A DNA stretch of 64,000 nucleotides. It comes from Variovorax sp. Root318D1 (GTDB taxonomy: Bacteria; Pseudomonadota; Gammaproteobacteria; Burkholderiales; Burkholderiaceae_C). This document shows, in pieces, positions 23,815 through 31,953 of the stretch. The position numbers and the translations under genes were made by a program. The DNA is taken from contig NZ_LMCQ01000001.1 in assembly GCF_001424835.1 (NCBI RefSeq), positions 218,284-282,283 on the forward strand, read 5' to 3'. Each line of letters opens with the position of its first letter. Positions within the stretch are counted from its first letter, which is position 1. Below the pieces are notes generated by a model, which saw only the letters and a list, made by a program, of their open reading frames with translations, searched no databases and was not told the DNA's origin.

Positions 23815-25290
23815 TCAGAACGGATAGGGATGCGGCGCCTGCTTGATGGTCAGCCACTGCCACTGGGTGTATTCCTCCCAGTCGGCGGGGCCGCCCACGC
23901 TGCTGCCGTTGCCGGCGATGCCGGGTCCGCCGAAGGGGTTGACGCACTCGTCGTTGACGGTCTGGTCGTTGATGTGGACCATGCCGGAGTTCAACTGCGC
24001 GGCCATGGCCATGGCGCGTCCGATCGAGGGCGAGATCACCGCCGATGCCAGGCTGCCCTGGTGGTTGTTGGCCAGGGCCACGGCCTCGTCGTCGGTGTTG
24101 AACGTGATGATGTTGGCGACGGGCCCGAACACTTCCTCGTCGTACACGCGCATGCCGGCCTTCACGTTGGTGAGCACCGTGGGTTTGTAGAAGAGGCCCT
24201 CGCTGGTGCCGCCGGCCAGCAACTGCGCGCCGGCCGCAATGCTGTCCTGCACGATGGCGTGCACGCGGTCGCGCTGCTTCGCGTCGATCAGCGGCCCCAG
24301 GGCCACCTGGCCGCTGGCACCGTCGCCCACCGGCAGGTGCTGGGCCTTCGCGACCAGCCGCTGCGTGAAGGCGGCGGCGATGCTTTCGTGCACGATGATG
24401 CGATTGGTCGCCATGCAGATCTGCCCCTGGTGCAGGTAGGCGCCCCAGGCGGCATTGCTGGCCGCGATGTCGAGGTCGGCGTCTTCCAGAACGATCAGCG
24501 AGTTGGCGCCGCCCAGCTCCAGCGTGACCTTCTTCAGATGGCGCCCCGCCAGCTCGCCGATGCGCCGGCCCACGGCGGGCGAGCCGGTGAAAGCGATCAT
24601 CGGCACGTGCGCGTCGGTCACCAGCGCTTCACCGGCGGCGGCGTCGCCGGGCAGCACCTGCAGCAGGCCGGCGGGCAGGCCCGCCACTTCGAACACGCGG
24701 GCGATCATGAAGCCGCCGCTCACCGGCGTGCGCGAGTCGGGCTTGACCACCACGCCGTTGCCCGCCGCGAGGGCCGGTGCCACGGTGCGAAGCGTGAGGA
24801 TGAGCGGAAAGTTGAAGGGCGAGATCACGCCCACCACGCCACGCGGCACGCGTCGCGCCAGGCTGGTGATGCCATGCGCACTCGGCAACACCTGGCCCTG
24901 CGACTGCAAGGGCATGGCCGCCGCCAGATGGCACAGGGTGATGGCCTCGCGCACCTCGTGCTGTCCCTTGGGCAGGATGGCGCCGGTCTCCCGGGCCACA
25001 TACAGCGCCAGCTCGTCGAAGTGCTGCTCGAACAGTGCCGCGGCCCGCAGGAACACCGCGGCCTTCTCGCGCGGCGCCACCTGCGCCCAGTTTTTCTGCG
25101 CCTGCGCCGCGGCGGCCGTGGCCAGCGCGACGTCCTGCGCGTCGGCAATGCCGACGCTCGCCATCACCTGGCCCGTGGCCGGTTCGACGACGTTGCGCAC
25201 ACCGCCTGCGGACGCGACCCACGCGCCGTTGAACACCTTGCCGGCCCAGGCCGCCGGGTCCAGGAACGCCAGCTTCTGCGAAACACCCAT
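23815..25290 (-). CDS. NAD-dependent aromatic aldehyde dehydrogenase (benzaldehyde dehydrogenase-like)
   Basis: 491 aa ALDH with N160 (SPFNFPLIL), K183, E258 (VTLELGGANS) and nucleophile C292 (HQGQICMATN). The closest recognisable subgroup is the XylC/benzaldehyde dehydrogenase type. It is the first gene of the operon downstream of a -24/-12 promoter. It would oxidise benzaldehyde, coniferyl aldehyde or a similar aryl aldehyde to the acid. The ATG is preceded by CAAGGGGTGAGTC, a fair ribosome site. Confidence 0.87.
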   Translation of the reverse strand: MGVSQKLAFLDPAAWAGKVFNGAWVASAGGVRNVVEPATGQVMASVGIADAQDVALATAAAAQAQKNWAQVAPREKAAVFLRAAALFEQHFDELALYVARETGAILPKGQHEVREAITLCHLAAAMPLQSQGQVLPSAHGITSLARRVPRGVVGVISPFNFPLILTLRTVAPALAAGNGVVVKPDSRTPVSGGFMIARVFEVAGLPAGLLQVLPGDAAAGEALVTDAHVPMIAFTGSPAVGRRIGELAGRHLKKVTLELGGANSLIVLEDADLDIAASNAAWGAYLHQGQICMATNRIIVHESIAAAFTQRLVAKAQHLPVGDGASGQVALGPLIDAKQRDRVHAIVQDSIAAGAQLLAGGTSEGLFYKPTVLTNVKAGMRVYDEEVFGPVANIITFNTDDEAVALANNHQGSLASAVISPSIGRAMAMAAQLNSGMVHINDQTVNDECVNPFGGPGIAGNGSSVGGPADWEEYTQWQWLTIKQAPHPYPF

Positions 25291-25358
25291 GACTCACCCC
25301 TTGCGAAAAAAGTTGATCGACGGGCCGCGGTGGAAATGCCGCGGCACCGACTTCTTTT

Positions 25359-25375
25359 CGCAACGGGCATACCAA
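25359..25375 (-). promoter_or_regulatory. Sigma-54 (-24/-12) promoter of the aldehyde dehydrogenase operon
   Basis: Minus-strand TTGGTATGCCCGTTGCG fits YTGGYAYRNNNNTTGCW at all defined positions but the last, with the exact GG-N10-GC spacing. The predicted start is about 57 nt before the ALDH ATG, and the divergent gene encodes a sigma-54 activator. Confidence 0.7.
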
Positions 25376-25456
25376 CGGCGCCGTGGCGGGGTGGCCCGGC
25401 GCCGCTGCGCGAGGCTGTTTTCATTCGGGGGTTAGGGGAATTCCCGGAGTTGTAAT

Positions 25457-25473
25457 AGTTATTGTGAATAACT
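25457..25473. promoter_or_regulatory. Candidate upstream activator site (perfect inverted repeat)
   Basis: AGTTATTGTGAATAACT: 7-bp perfect arms around GTG. It lies roughly 117 bp upstream of the predicted sigma-54 start, the usual distance for an enhancer-binding protein, and about 63 bp before the activator gene, so it could also mediate autoregulation. Confidence 0.55.
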
Positions 25474-25492
25474 GGTTTACCCTGATCCGGGC

Positions 25493-25533
25493 TTTCACCA
25501 AATGCTCAAAAATCGGCCGCCCGTTTCACCAAA
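25493..25533. repeat. Direct repeats before the activator gene
   Basis: TTTCACCAAA at 25493-25502 and again at 25524-25533, 31 bp apart (three helical turns). The second copy ends 2 bp before the ATG at 25536. Confidence 0.45.
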
Positions 25534-25535
25534 CG

Positions 25536-27386
25536 ATGAACCCGAAATTGACCAAAGCCATTGCCTCACCGGTCCCCGGGCGGATCTCCCTGGCCGAGGT
25601 GGCGCGCGCCACCGGCGCCGCGCTGGGCCGTTTCGACGGCGCCGACGTGGCGCGTGCGATGAGCCGCTTCGACGCCTCGCACGTCGGGAACGAAGAGCAC
25701 CCGACCATTGCCGACATCAGTGAGTGCCTGTTCTTTTCGCCGGGTGACGGCCGCATCTGGCTGCAGGACCAGCGCATGGTGCTGCTGCATACCGAAGCGC
25801 TGGGGTCCCTGCGGCGCGAGCTGATCGACAGCCTGGGCCAGGAGAAGGCCCGCGGCCTTTTCACCCGCGCGGGTTACGTCAGCGGCGCGCGCGACGCGCA
25901 ACTGGTGCGCAAGCACTGGCCCGAGGCCGAGCCGGCCGCAGCCGCCATGGCCGGCACCCGCCTGCATGCGCTGGAAGGCCTGGTGAAGGTCGAGCTGGTG
26001 CACGCGCGCTACGACCCCGAGACTTCGGACTACGAGGGCGAATTCATCTGGCACCACTCGGTCGAAGACGACGAGCACATCGCGGCCTACGGCATCGGTG
26101 GCTCCCCGGCCTGCTGGATGCAGGTGGGCTATGCCACTGGCTACGTCAGCACGCTGTTCGGGCGGCTGGTGGTGTTTCGCGAGGTTGCCTGCCGCTCGAT
26201 GGGCGAGAGCCATTGCCGCGTGATCGGAAAATCCGCCGAGCGCTGGGACGACGTGGAAGAAGACATGCGCTACCTGCGCGCACGCGAATTCGTGGGCGTT
26301 TCCGGTGGCGTGTCGCCTTACGGCGGCGCGGCGGCGCGGGCCGCCGAGTTGCCCACGTCCCCGCGCAAGAGCGACGCGATGGTGGGTGCGTCATCGGCCT
26401 TCAACGCGGCCTGCCACCTGCTGCATCGCGTGGCGCCGACCACGGCCACCGTGCTCTTTACCGGCGAGTCCGGCGTCGGCAAGGAAAAGTTCGCGAGCAT
26501 GCTGCACAGCATCAGTCCGCGGCGCGACAAGCCCTTCGTCGCCGTGAATTGCGCGGCCATTCCGGAGACGCTGATCGAGTCGGAGCTGTTCGGCGTGGAG
26601 CGCGGCGCCTACACCGGCGCCGGTGCGGCGCGGCCGGGCCGCTTCGAGCGCGCCCACGGCGGCACGCTGTTCCTGGACGAGATCGGCACGCTGAGCTACG
26701 CGGCGCAGGGCAAGCTGCTGCGCACATTGCAGGAGGGCGAAGTCGAGCGCGTGGGCAGCACACGCAGTGTTCAGGTCGACACGCGCGTCATCGCGGCCAC
26801 CAACGTCGATCTGCGCCAGGCCGTGCGCGACGGCAAGTTTCGCGACGACCTGTTCTTCCGGCTCAACGTCTTTCCCATTCACCTGCCGCCGCTGCGCGAG
26901 CGGCGCGACGACGTGCCGCTTTTGATGAGCCATTTCCTGCAGCACTACGGCCGCAAGCATGGCCGGCAGACCGCCGGCTTCACGCAAGCCGCCGTCAAGG
27001 CGCTGCTGAATTACGACTACCCCGGCAACATCCGCGAACTGCAGAACCTGATCGAGCGCGCAGTGATCGTCGCGCCCGAGGGCAGCCTGCTCGACGTGCA
27101 CCACCTGTTCACAAGCGGCGAGACGCTGGACAAGAACGTGCTGTCGGTACGGCCGGATGGCCACCTGGCGGGCACCTCTCCACAGGCCACGGACGCAAGC
27201 CACGTCGTGCCAGACCGCACCGGCTCTGGTTCGTTGGGGCAGATGGAAGAGACGCTGATACGCCGCGCGCTGGAGCAATGCGGTGGAAACCTTTCGGCAG
27301 CGGCACGGGTGCTGGGCATCACGCGTCCCCAGCTGGCCTACCGGGTGCGCAAGCGCGGGCTCATGGTGCGGTCCGAGCTGGATTGA
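25536..27386 (+). CDS. XylR/DmpR-like sigma-54-dependent transcriptional activator
   Basis: 616 aa from the ATG at 25536. Domains: XylR_N effector-binding region at about 30-135, V4R module at about 140-232 with several cysteines ([19 protein letters not shown]), AAA+ domain at 282-505 with Walker A GESGVGKE (310-317), sigma-54 contact GAYTGA (357-362) and Walker B GTLFLDEI (376-383), and a Fis-type HTH at the C-terminus ([20 protein letters not shown]). Family members bind phenols, toluenes or benzyl alcohols directly and then activate -24/-12 promoters. Divergent from the ALDH-SDR-esterase operon with its sigma-54 promoter, its evident target. Confidence 0.9.
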   Translation: MNPKLTKAIASPVPGRISLAEVARATGAALGRFDGADVARAMSRFDASHVGNEEHPTIADISECLFFSPGDGRIWLQDQRMVLLHTEALGSLRRELIDSLGQEKARGLFTRAGYVSGARDAQLVRKHWPEAEPAAAAMAGTRLHALEGLVKVELVHARYDPETSDYEGEFIWHHSVEDDEHIAAYGIGGSPACWMQVGYATGYVSTLFGRLVVFREVACRSMGESHCRVIGKSAERWDDVEEDMRYLRAREFVGVSGGVSPYGGAAARAAELPTSPRKSDAMVGASSAFNAACHLLHRVAPTTATVLFTGESGVGKEKFASMLHSISPRRDKPFVAVNCAAIPETLIESELFGVERGAYTGAGAARPGRFERAHGGTLFLDEIGTLSYAAQGKLLRTLQEGEVERVGSTRSVQVDTRVIAATNVDLRQAVRDGKFRDDLFFRLNVFPIHLPPLRERRDDVPLLMSHFLQHYGRKHGRQTAGFTQAAVKALLNYDYPGNIRELQNLIERAVIVAPEGSLLDVHHLFTSGETLDKNVLSVRPDGHLAGTSPQATDASHVVPDRTGSGSLGQMEETLIRRALEQCGGNLSAAARVLGITRPQLAYRVRKRGLMVRSELD

Positions 27387-27579
27387 CGGGACAAATACGA
27401 CCCCTCGGGGCTAAGCCAATCTCGCAGATTTGACTCTCAGGGTTTGCCCTAGCCCCCGGTCCGGCGATTCGGACGGGCTCCTTGCCCCGCATCCGGATCG
27501 TCGGCAGCTCGCTCGCTTCATCTCCGCCTCATCTTTCGTGAAATCAACGACTTAGCGAGCGTTGCGCGCGGCGCGCCGC

Positions 27580-27596
27580 GTGGCACATCGATTGCT
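27580..27596 (+). promoter_or_regulatory. Sigma-54 (-24/-12) type promoter upstream of aceE
   Basis: GTGGCACATCGATTGCT: TGGCAC, five bases, TTGCT, with the GG-N10-GC spacing exact. The predicted start is near 27607, giving a leader of about 52 nt before the aceE ATG. A short dyad GTCCG, six bases, CGGAC at 27459-27474 is a possible activator site at about -140. Confidence 0.65.
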
Positions 27597-27658
27597 CTGT
27601 ACCAAGGCCGGCCGCATCGCTCGATGCGGGTCCTGGCCATGACACAGGAGACAAACCG

Positions 27659-30331
27659 ATGAGCAGCATGGGCGACCTTGACCCCACGGAAACTGGCGAG
27701 TGGATCGACGCGCTCGGCGCGGTGCAACAACACCGCGGCAGCGAACGTACGAACTTTCTGTTGAATCGCCTGGTCGACCAGGGCCGGCGCGACGGGGTGT
27801 ACGTGCCCCGTTCGCTGAACACGGCGTACAAGAACACCATCCCGCCCGAGCAGGAAGAAAAGTCGCCCGGCAACCGAGAGATCGAGCACCGCCTGCGCTC
27901 GATCATCCGCTGGAACGCGATGGCGATCATCCTGCGCGCCAACAAGGACTCGTCGGAGCTCGGCGGCCACATTGCGAGCTTCCAGTCGGCGGCCACGCTT
28001 TACGACATCGGCTTCGGCCACTTCTGGCATGCGGCCACCGACACGCACGGCGGCGACCTGCTGTTCATCCAGGGCCACAGCTCACCCGGCATCTATGCAC
28101 GCGCTTTTCTCGAAGGCCGCCTGAGCGAGCAGCAACTGCTCAACTATCGCCAGGAGTCCGACGGCAACGGCATCCCGTCGTACCCGCACCCCTGGCTCAT
28201 GCCCGACTTCTGGCAGTTCCCCACGGTGTCGATGGGCCTCGGCCCGCTGATGGCGATCTACCAGGCGCGCTTTCTCAAGTACCTGCACGGTCGGGGTCTG
28301 GCCGACACGGCGCCGCGCAAGGTCTGGGCCTTCATGGGCGACGGCGAGATGGACGAGCCCGAATCGCTCGGCGCCATCTCGCTCGCGGGCCGCGAAAGCC
28401 TGGACAACCTCGTGTTCGTCATCAACTGCAACCTGCAGCGCCTGGACGGCCCGGTGCGCGGCAACGGCAAGATCGTGCAGGAACTGGAGTCCGTGTTCCG
28501 CGGCGCTGGCTGGAATGTGATCAAGGTGCTCTGGGGCAGCGGCTGGGACAAGCTGCTCGCCAAGGACAAGAGCGGCAAGCTCTTGCAGCGCATGGAAGAG
28601 TGCGTGGACGGCGAATACCAGGACTTCAAGAGCAAGAGCGGCGCCTACGTGCGCGAGCATTTCTTTGGCAAGTACGACGAGACGAAGGCGCTGGTCGCCG
28701 ACATGAGCGACGACGAGATCTGGGGCCTCACGCGTGGCGGCCACGACCCCGAGAAGGTGTTTGCCGCGTATGCCGCCGCCGTCAAGCACAAGGGCCAGCC
28801 CACGCTGATCCTGCCCAAGACGGTCAAGGGCTACGGCATGGGTGAATCGGGCGAGGGCCAGATGATCGCGCATCAGGCCAAGAAGATGACGCAGGACGCG
28901 CTGCGCGGCTTTCGTGATCGCTTCCAGATCCCGGTGTCCGATGAAGAGCTGCCCAACGTGCCCTTCATCCAGTTGGCCGAAGACAGCCCCGAGATGAAGT
29001 ACCTGCGCGAGCGCCGTGCCGCGCTCGGCGGCTACCTGCCGCAGCGCCGCCGCAAGTCGACCGCGCTGGAGATTCCGCCGCTTTCCACCTTCGAGCGCCT
29101 GCTCAAGGACACGGGCGAGCGCGAGATCTCCACCACCATGGCCTTCGTGCAGATGCTCGGCACGCTGGTGCGCGACAAGCAGATCGGCAAGCACGTGGTG
29201 CCCATCGTGCCCGACGAGTCGCGCACCTTCGGCATGGAAGGCATGTTCCGCCAGCTGGGCATCTGGTCGTCGCTCGGCCAGCTCTACAAGCCGCAGGACG
29301 CCGACCAGCTCATGTACTACCGCGAGTCGAAAGACGGGCAGGTGCTGCAGGAAGGCATCAACGAGGGCGGCGCGATGTCCAGCTGGATCGTCGCGGCCAC
29401 CTCGTACAGCACGAACAACGTGCCGATGATTCCGTTCTACATCTACTACTCGATGTTCGGCCTGCAGCGCGTGGGCGACCTGGCCTGGCTGGCCGGCGAC
29501 ATGCGTGCGCGCGGCTTCCTCTTGGGCGGCACGGCGGGGCGCACCACGCTCAACGGCGAAGGCCTGCAGCACGAGGACGGCCACAGCCACATCCTGGCCG
29601 GCACCATTCCCAACTGCGTTTCGTACGACCCGACCTTTGCCTACGAGGTGGTCGCCATCGTGCGCGACGGCATGCGCCGCATGTACGCCGAGCAGGAGGA
29701 CGTGTATTACTACATCACCCTCATGAACGAGAACTACCCGCATCCCGGCATGCCCGAGGGCAGCGAAGCGGGCATTCTCAAAGGGCTGTACCAGCTGAGC
29801 GATGGCGGCAAGACACCCAAGAAGGGCCACCGCGTGCAACTCATGGGCAGCGGCACCATCCTGCGCGAGGTGATGTTCGCGGCCGAGCTGCTGAAGGCAG
29901 ACTTCGGCATTGCCGCCGACGTGTGGAGCGCCACCAGCTACAACGAGCTGCGCCGCGACGGCATGGCCGCCGAGCGCTGGAGCCGGCTGCACCCGACCGA
30001 GCCCGCGCGCAAGAGCCACGTCGAGCAATGCCTCGAAGGCCACGACGGCCCGGTCATCGCGGCCACCGACTACATGCGCAACTACGCCGACCAGGTGCGC
30101 GAGTACGTGCAGGCCGCGGGCCGGCGCTACACCGTGCTGGGCACCGACGGGTTCGGGCGCAGCGACTACCGCCGCAAGCTGCGCCGCTTCTTCGAGGTCG
30201 ACCGCTGGCACGTGGCCGTGGCCGCGCTCAAGGCGCTGGCCGACGATGGCGTGATCAAGCACGCCGTGGTGGCCGAGGCCATCGCGAAGTACGGGCTCGA
30301 TGCCGAGCGCGCAGCCCCCTGGACCGTCTGA
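27659..30331 (+). CDS. aceE: Pyruvate dehydrogenase E1 component, homodimeric type
   Basis: 890 aa, close to the E. coli length (887). The thiamine-diphosphate motif is GDGEMDEPES (227-236) closing with NLVFVINCNLQ; H104 and H140 lie in the expected GGHIASF and QGHSSPG segments. It decarboxylates pyruvate and acetylates the lipoyl group of E2. The ATG at 27659 follows ACAGGAGACAAACCG. First gene of aceE-aceF-lpdA. The 272-bp gap upstream holds a sigma-54-type promoter and no other gene. Confidence 0.96.
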   Translation: MSSMGDLDPTETGEWIDALGAVQQHRGSERTNFLLNRLVDQGRRDGVYVPRSLNTAYKNTIPPEQEEKSPGNREIEHRLRSIIRWNAMAIILRANKDSSELGGHIASFQSAATLYDIGFGHFWHAATDTHGGDLLFIQGHSSPGIYARAFLEGRLSEQQLLNYRQESDGNGIPSYPHPWLMPDFWQFPTVSMGLGPLMAIYQARFLKYLHGRGLADTAPRKVWAFMGDGEMDEPESLGAISLAGRESLDNLVFVINCNLQRLDGPVRGNGKIVQELESVFRGAGWNVIKVLWGSGWDKLLAKDKSGKLLQRMEECVDGEYQDFKSKSGAYVREHFFGKYDETKALVADMSDDEIWGLTRGGHDPEKVFAAYAAAVKHKGQPTLILPKTVKGYGMGESGEGQMIAHQAKKMTQDALRGFRDRFQIPVSDEELPNVPFIQLAEDSPEMKYLRERRAALGGYLPQRRRKSTALEIPPLSTFERLLKDTGEREISTTMAFVQMLGTLVRDKQIGKHVVPIVPDESRTFGMEGMFRQLGIWSSLGQLYKPQDADQLMYYRESKDGQVLQEGINEGGAMSSWIVAATSYSTNNVPMIPFYIYYSMFGLQRVGDLAWLAGDMRARGFLLGGTAGRTTLNGEGLQHEDGHSHILAGTIPNCVSYDPTFAYEVVAIVRDGMRRMYAEQEDVYYYITLMNENYPHPGMPEGSEAGILKGLYQLSDGGKTPKKGHRVQLMGSGTILREVMFAAELLKADFGIAADVWSATSYNELRRDGMAAERWSRLHPTEPARKSHVEQCLEGHDGPVIAATDYMRNYADQVREYVQAAGRRYTVLGTDGFGRSDYRRKLRRFFEVDRWHVAVAALKALADDGVIKHAVVAEAIAKYGLDAERAAPWTV

Positions 30332-30345
30332 GGCAAGGCAGCAAC

Positions 30346-31941
30346 ATGAGCAACGCAATCGACATCAAGGTTCCGGACATCGGCGACTTCAGCGATGTGC
30401 CCGTCATCGAGATCTTCGTCAAGCCCGGCGATACGGTGAAGGCCGAAGACCCGCTGGTCTCGCTCGAATCCGACAAGGCAACGATGGAGGTGCCCGCGCC
30501 GCGCGGCGGGGTGGTCGAGTCCATCTCTGTGAAGCTGGGCGACAAGGTCAGTGAAGGCAGCGTCATCATGACCTTCAAGGGCGAGGGCGGCGCTGCCGCT
30601 GCGCCCGCGCCCACCGAAGCCGCCAAGCCCAGCGTGAGCGCCGCGCCTGCGGCCACCAGCGCGCCGGCCGGCGTGGCCGAGGTGCGCGTGCCCGACATCG
30701 GCGACTTCAAGGACGTGCCGGTCATCGAGATCTTCGTGAAGGTCGGCGACACGGTGAAGGCCGAAGACCCGATCGTCTCGCTCGAATCGGACAAGGCGAC
30801 GATGGACGTGCCGGCCCCGCTCTCGGGCGTGGTGACGGCCATCGGCATCAAGATCGGGGACAAGGTGAGCGAGGGGTCGGTGATTCTTTCGCTGGCGACG
30901 GGGGATGCGCCCGTGGCGACCGCTGCCGCACCGGCACCAGCTGCACCAGCCGCCGCACCGGCGCAAGCCGCGGCCTCCGCAAGCGGCGCCATCGACGAAG
31001 CCGCCTTCGCACTCGCCTACGCTGGCCCGGCCGTGCGCAAGCTCGCGCGCGAACTCGGCGTCGACCTCGGAAAGATCAAGGGCACCGGTGACCACGGCCG
31101 CATCGTGCGCGCCGACGTCGAGGCCTTCGCGAAGGGCGGTGGCGCAGCCGCCGCACCGGCCGCCGGCAAGGCTGCCGCAGCGCCCGCGGGCGGTGGCGTC
31201 GGTGGCATCGACCTGTTGCCCTGGCCCAAGGTCGACTTCGCCAAGTTCGGCCCGACCGAGCGAAAAGAACTGTCACGCATCAAGAAGATCAGCGCCGCCA
31301 ACCTGCACCGCAACTGGGTCGTCATTCCGCACGTGACGACGCACGACGAGGCCGATATCACCGACCTCGAGCCATTCCGCGTGCAGATGAACAAGGAGCT
31401 GGAGAAGTCGGGCGTCAAGATCAGCATGCTGCCTTTCATGATGAAGGCGGCCGTCGCTGCGCTGAAGAAGTTCCCGGAGTTCAACGCCAGTCTCGACGGT
31501 GATGCCCTGGTGCTCAAGAACTACTGGCACATCGGCTTTGCAGCCGACACGCCCAACGGGCTCATGGTGCCGGTGATCCGCGACGTCGACAAAAAGAGCG
31601 TGCCCGACATCGCCAAGGAGATGGGCGAGCTCGCCAAGCTCGCGCGCGACGGCAAGCTCAAGCCCGACCAGATGTCGGGCGGCACCTTCACCATCAGCTC
31701 GCTGGGCGGCATCGGCGGCATCTACTTCACGCCGATCATCAATGCGCCCGAGGTCGCCATCATGGGCGTGTGCAAGAGCTACTGGAAGCAGCACTCCAGC
31801 GACGGCAAGACCTACACCTCGCGCCTCACGCTGCCGCTGTCCCTCTCATGGGACCACCGCGTGATCGACGGCGCCGCCGCCGCGCGCTTCAACGTCTATT
31901 TCGCCAACGTGCTCGCCGACCTGCGGCGCGTGCTGTTCTGA
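30346..31941 (+). CDS. aceF: Pyruvate dehydrogenase E2, dihydrolipoamide acetyltransferase
   Basis: 531 aa from the ATG at 30346. Two N-terminal lipoyl domains carry lipoylated lysines K44 and K150 in identical ESDKATM contexts, separated by Ala/Pro-rich linkers. A peripheral subunit-binding domain lies at about 227-265 (AGPAVRKLARELGVDLGKIKG), then the catalytic domain ending with DHRVIDG (H504). It transfers acetyl from E1-formed acetyl-lipoamide to CoA. Starts 14 bp after aceE. The two lipoyl domains are so alike that an internal duplication is evident. Confidence 0.96.
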   Translation: MSNAIDIKVPDIGDFSDVPVIEIFVKPGDTVKAEDPLVSLESDKATMEVPAPRGGVVESISVKLGDKVSEGSVIMTFKGEGGAAAAPAPTEAAKPSVSAAPAATSAPAGVAEVRVPDIGDFKDVPVIEIFVKVGDTVKAEDPIVSLESDKATMDVPAPLSGVVTAIGIKIGDKVSEGSVILSLATGDAPVATAAAPAPAAPAAAPAQAAASASGAIDEAAFALAYAGPAVRKLARELGVDLGKIKGTGDHGRIVRADVEAFAKGGGAAAAPAAGKAAAAPAGGGVGGIDLLPWPKVDFAKFGPTERKELSRIKKISAANLHRNWVVIPHVTTHDEADITDLEPFRVQMNKELEKSGVKISMLPFMMKAAVAALKKFPEFNASLDGDALVLKNYWHIGFAADTPNGLMVPVIRDVDKKSVPDIAKEMGELAKLARDGKLKPDQMSGGTFTISSLGGIGGIYFTPIINAPEVAIMGVCKSYWKQHSSDGKTYTSRLTLPLSLSWDHRVIDGAAAARFNVYFANVLADLRRVLF

Positions 31942-31953
31942 AGGAAGCTCCCA

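Noticed and set aside
27408..27457. Riboswitch or attenuator in the aceE upstream gap (GGGGCTA ... TAGCCCC)
   Set aside because: The arms are about 35 bases apart, lie upstream of the predicted sigma-54 start and so would not be in the leader; no known riboswitch pattern.
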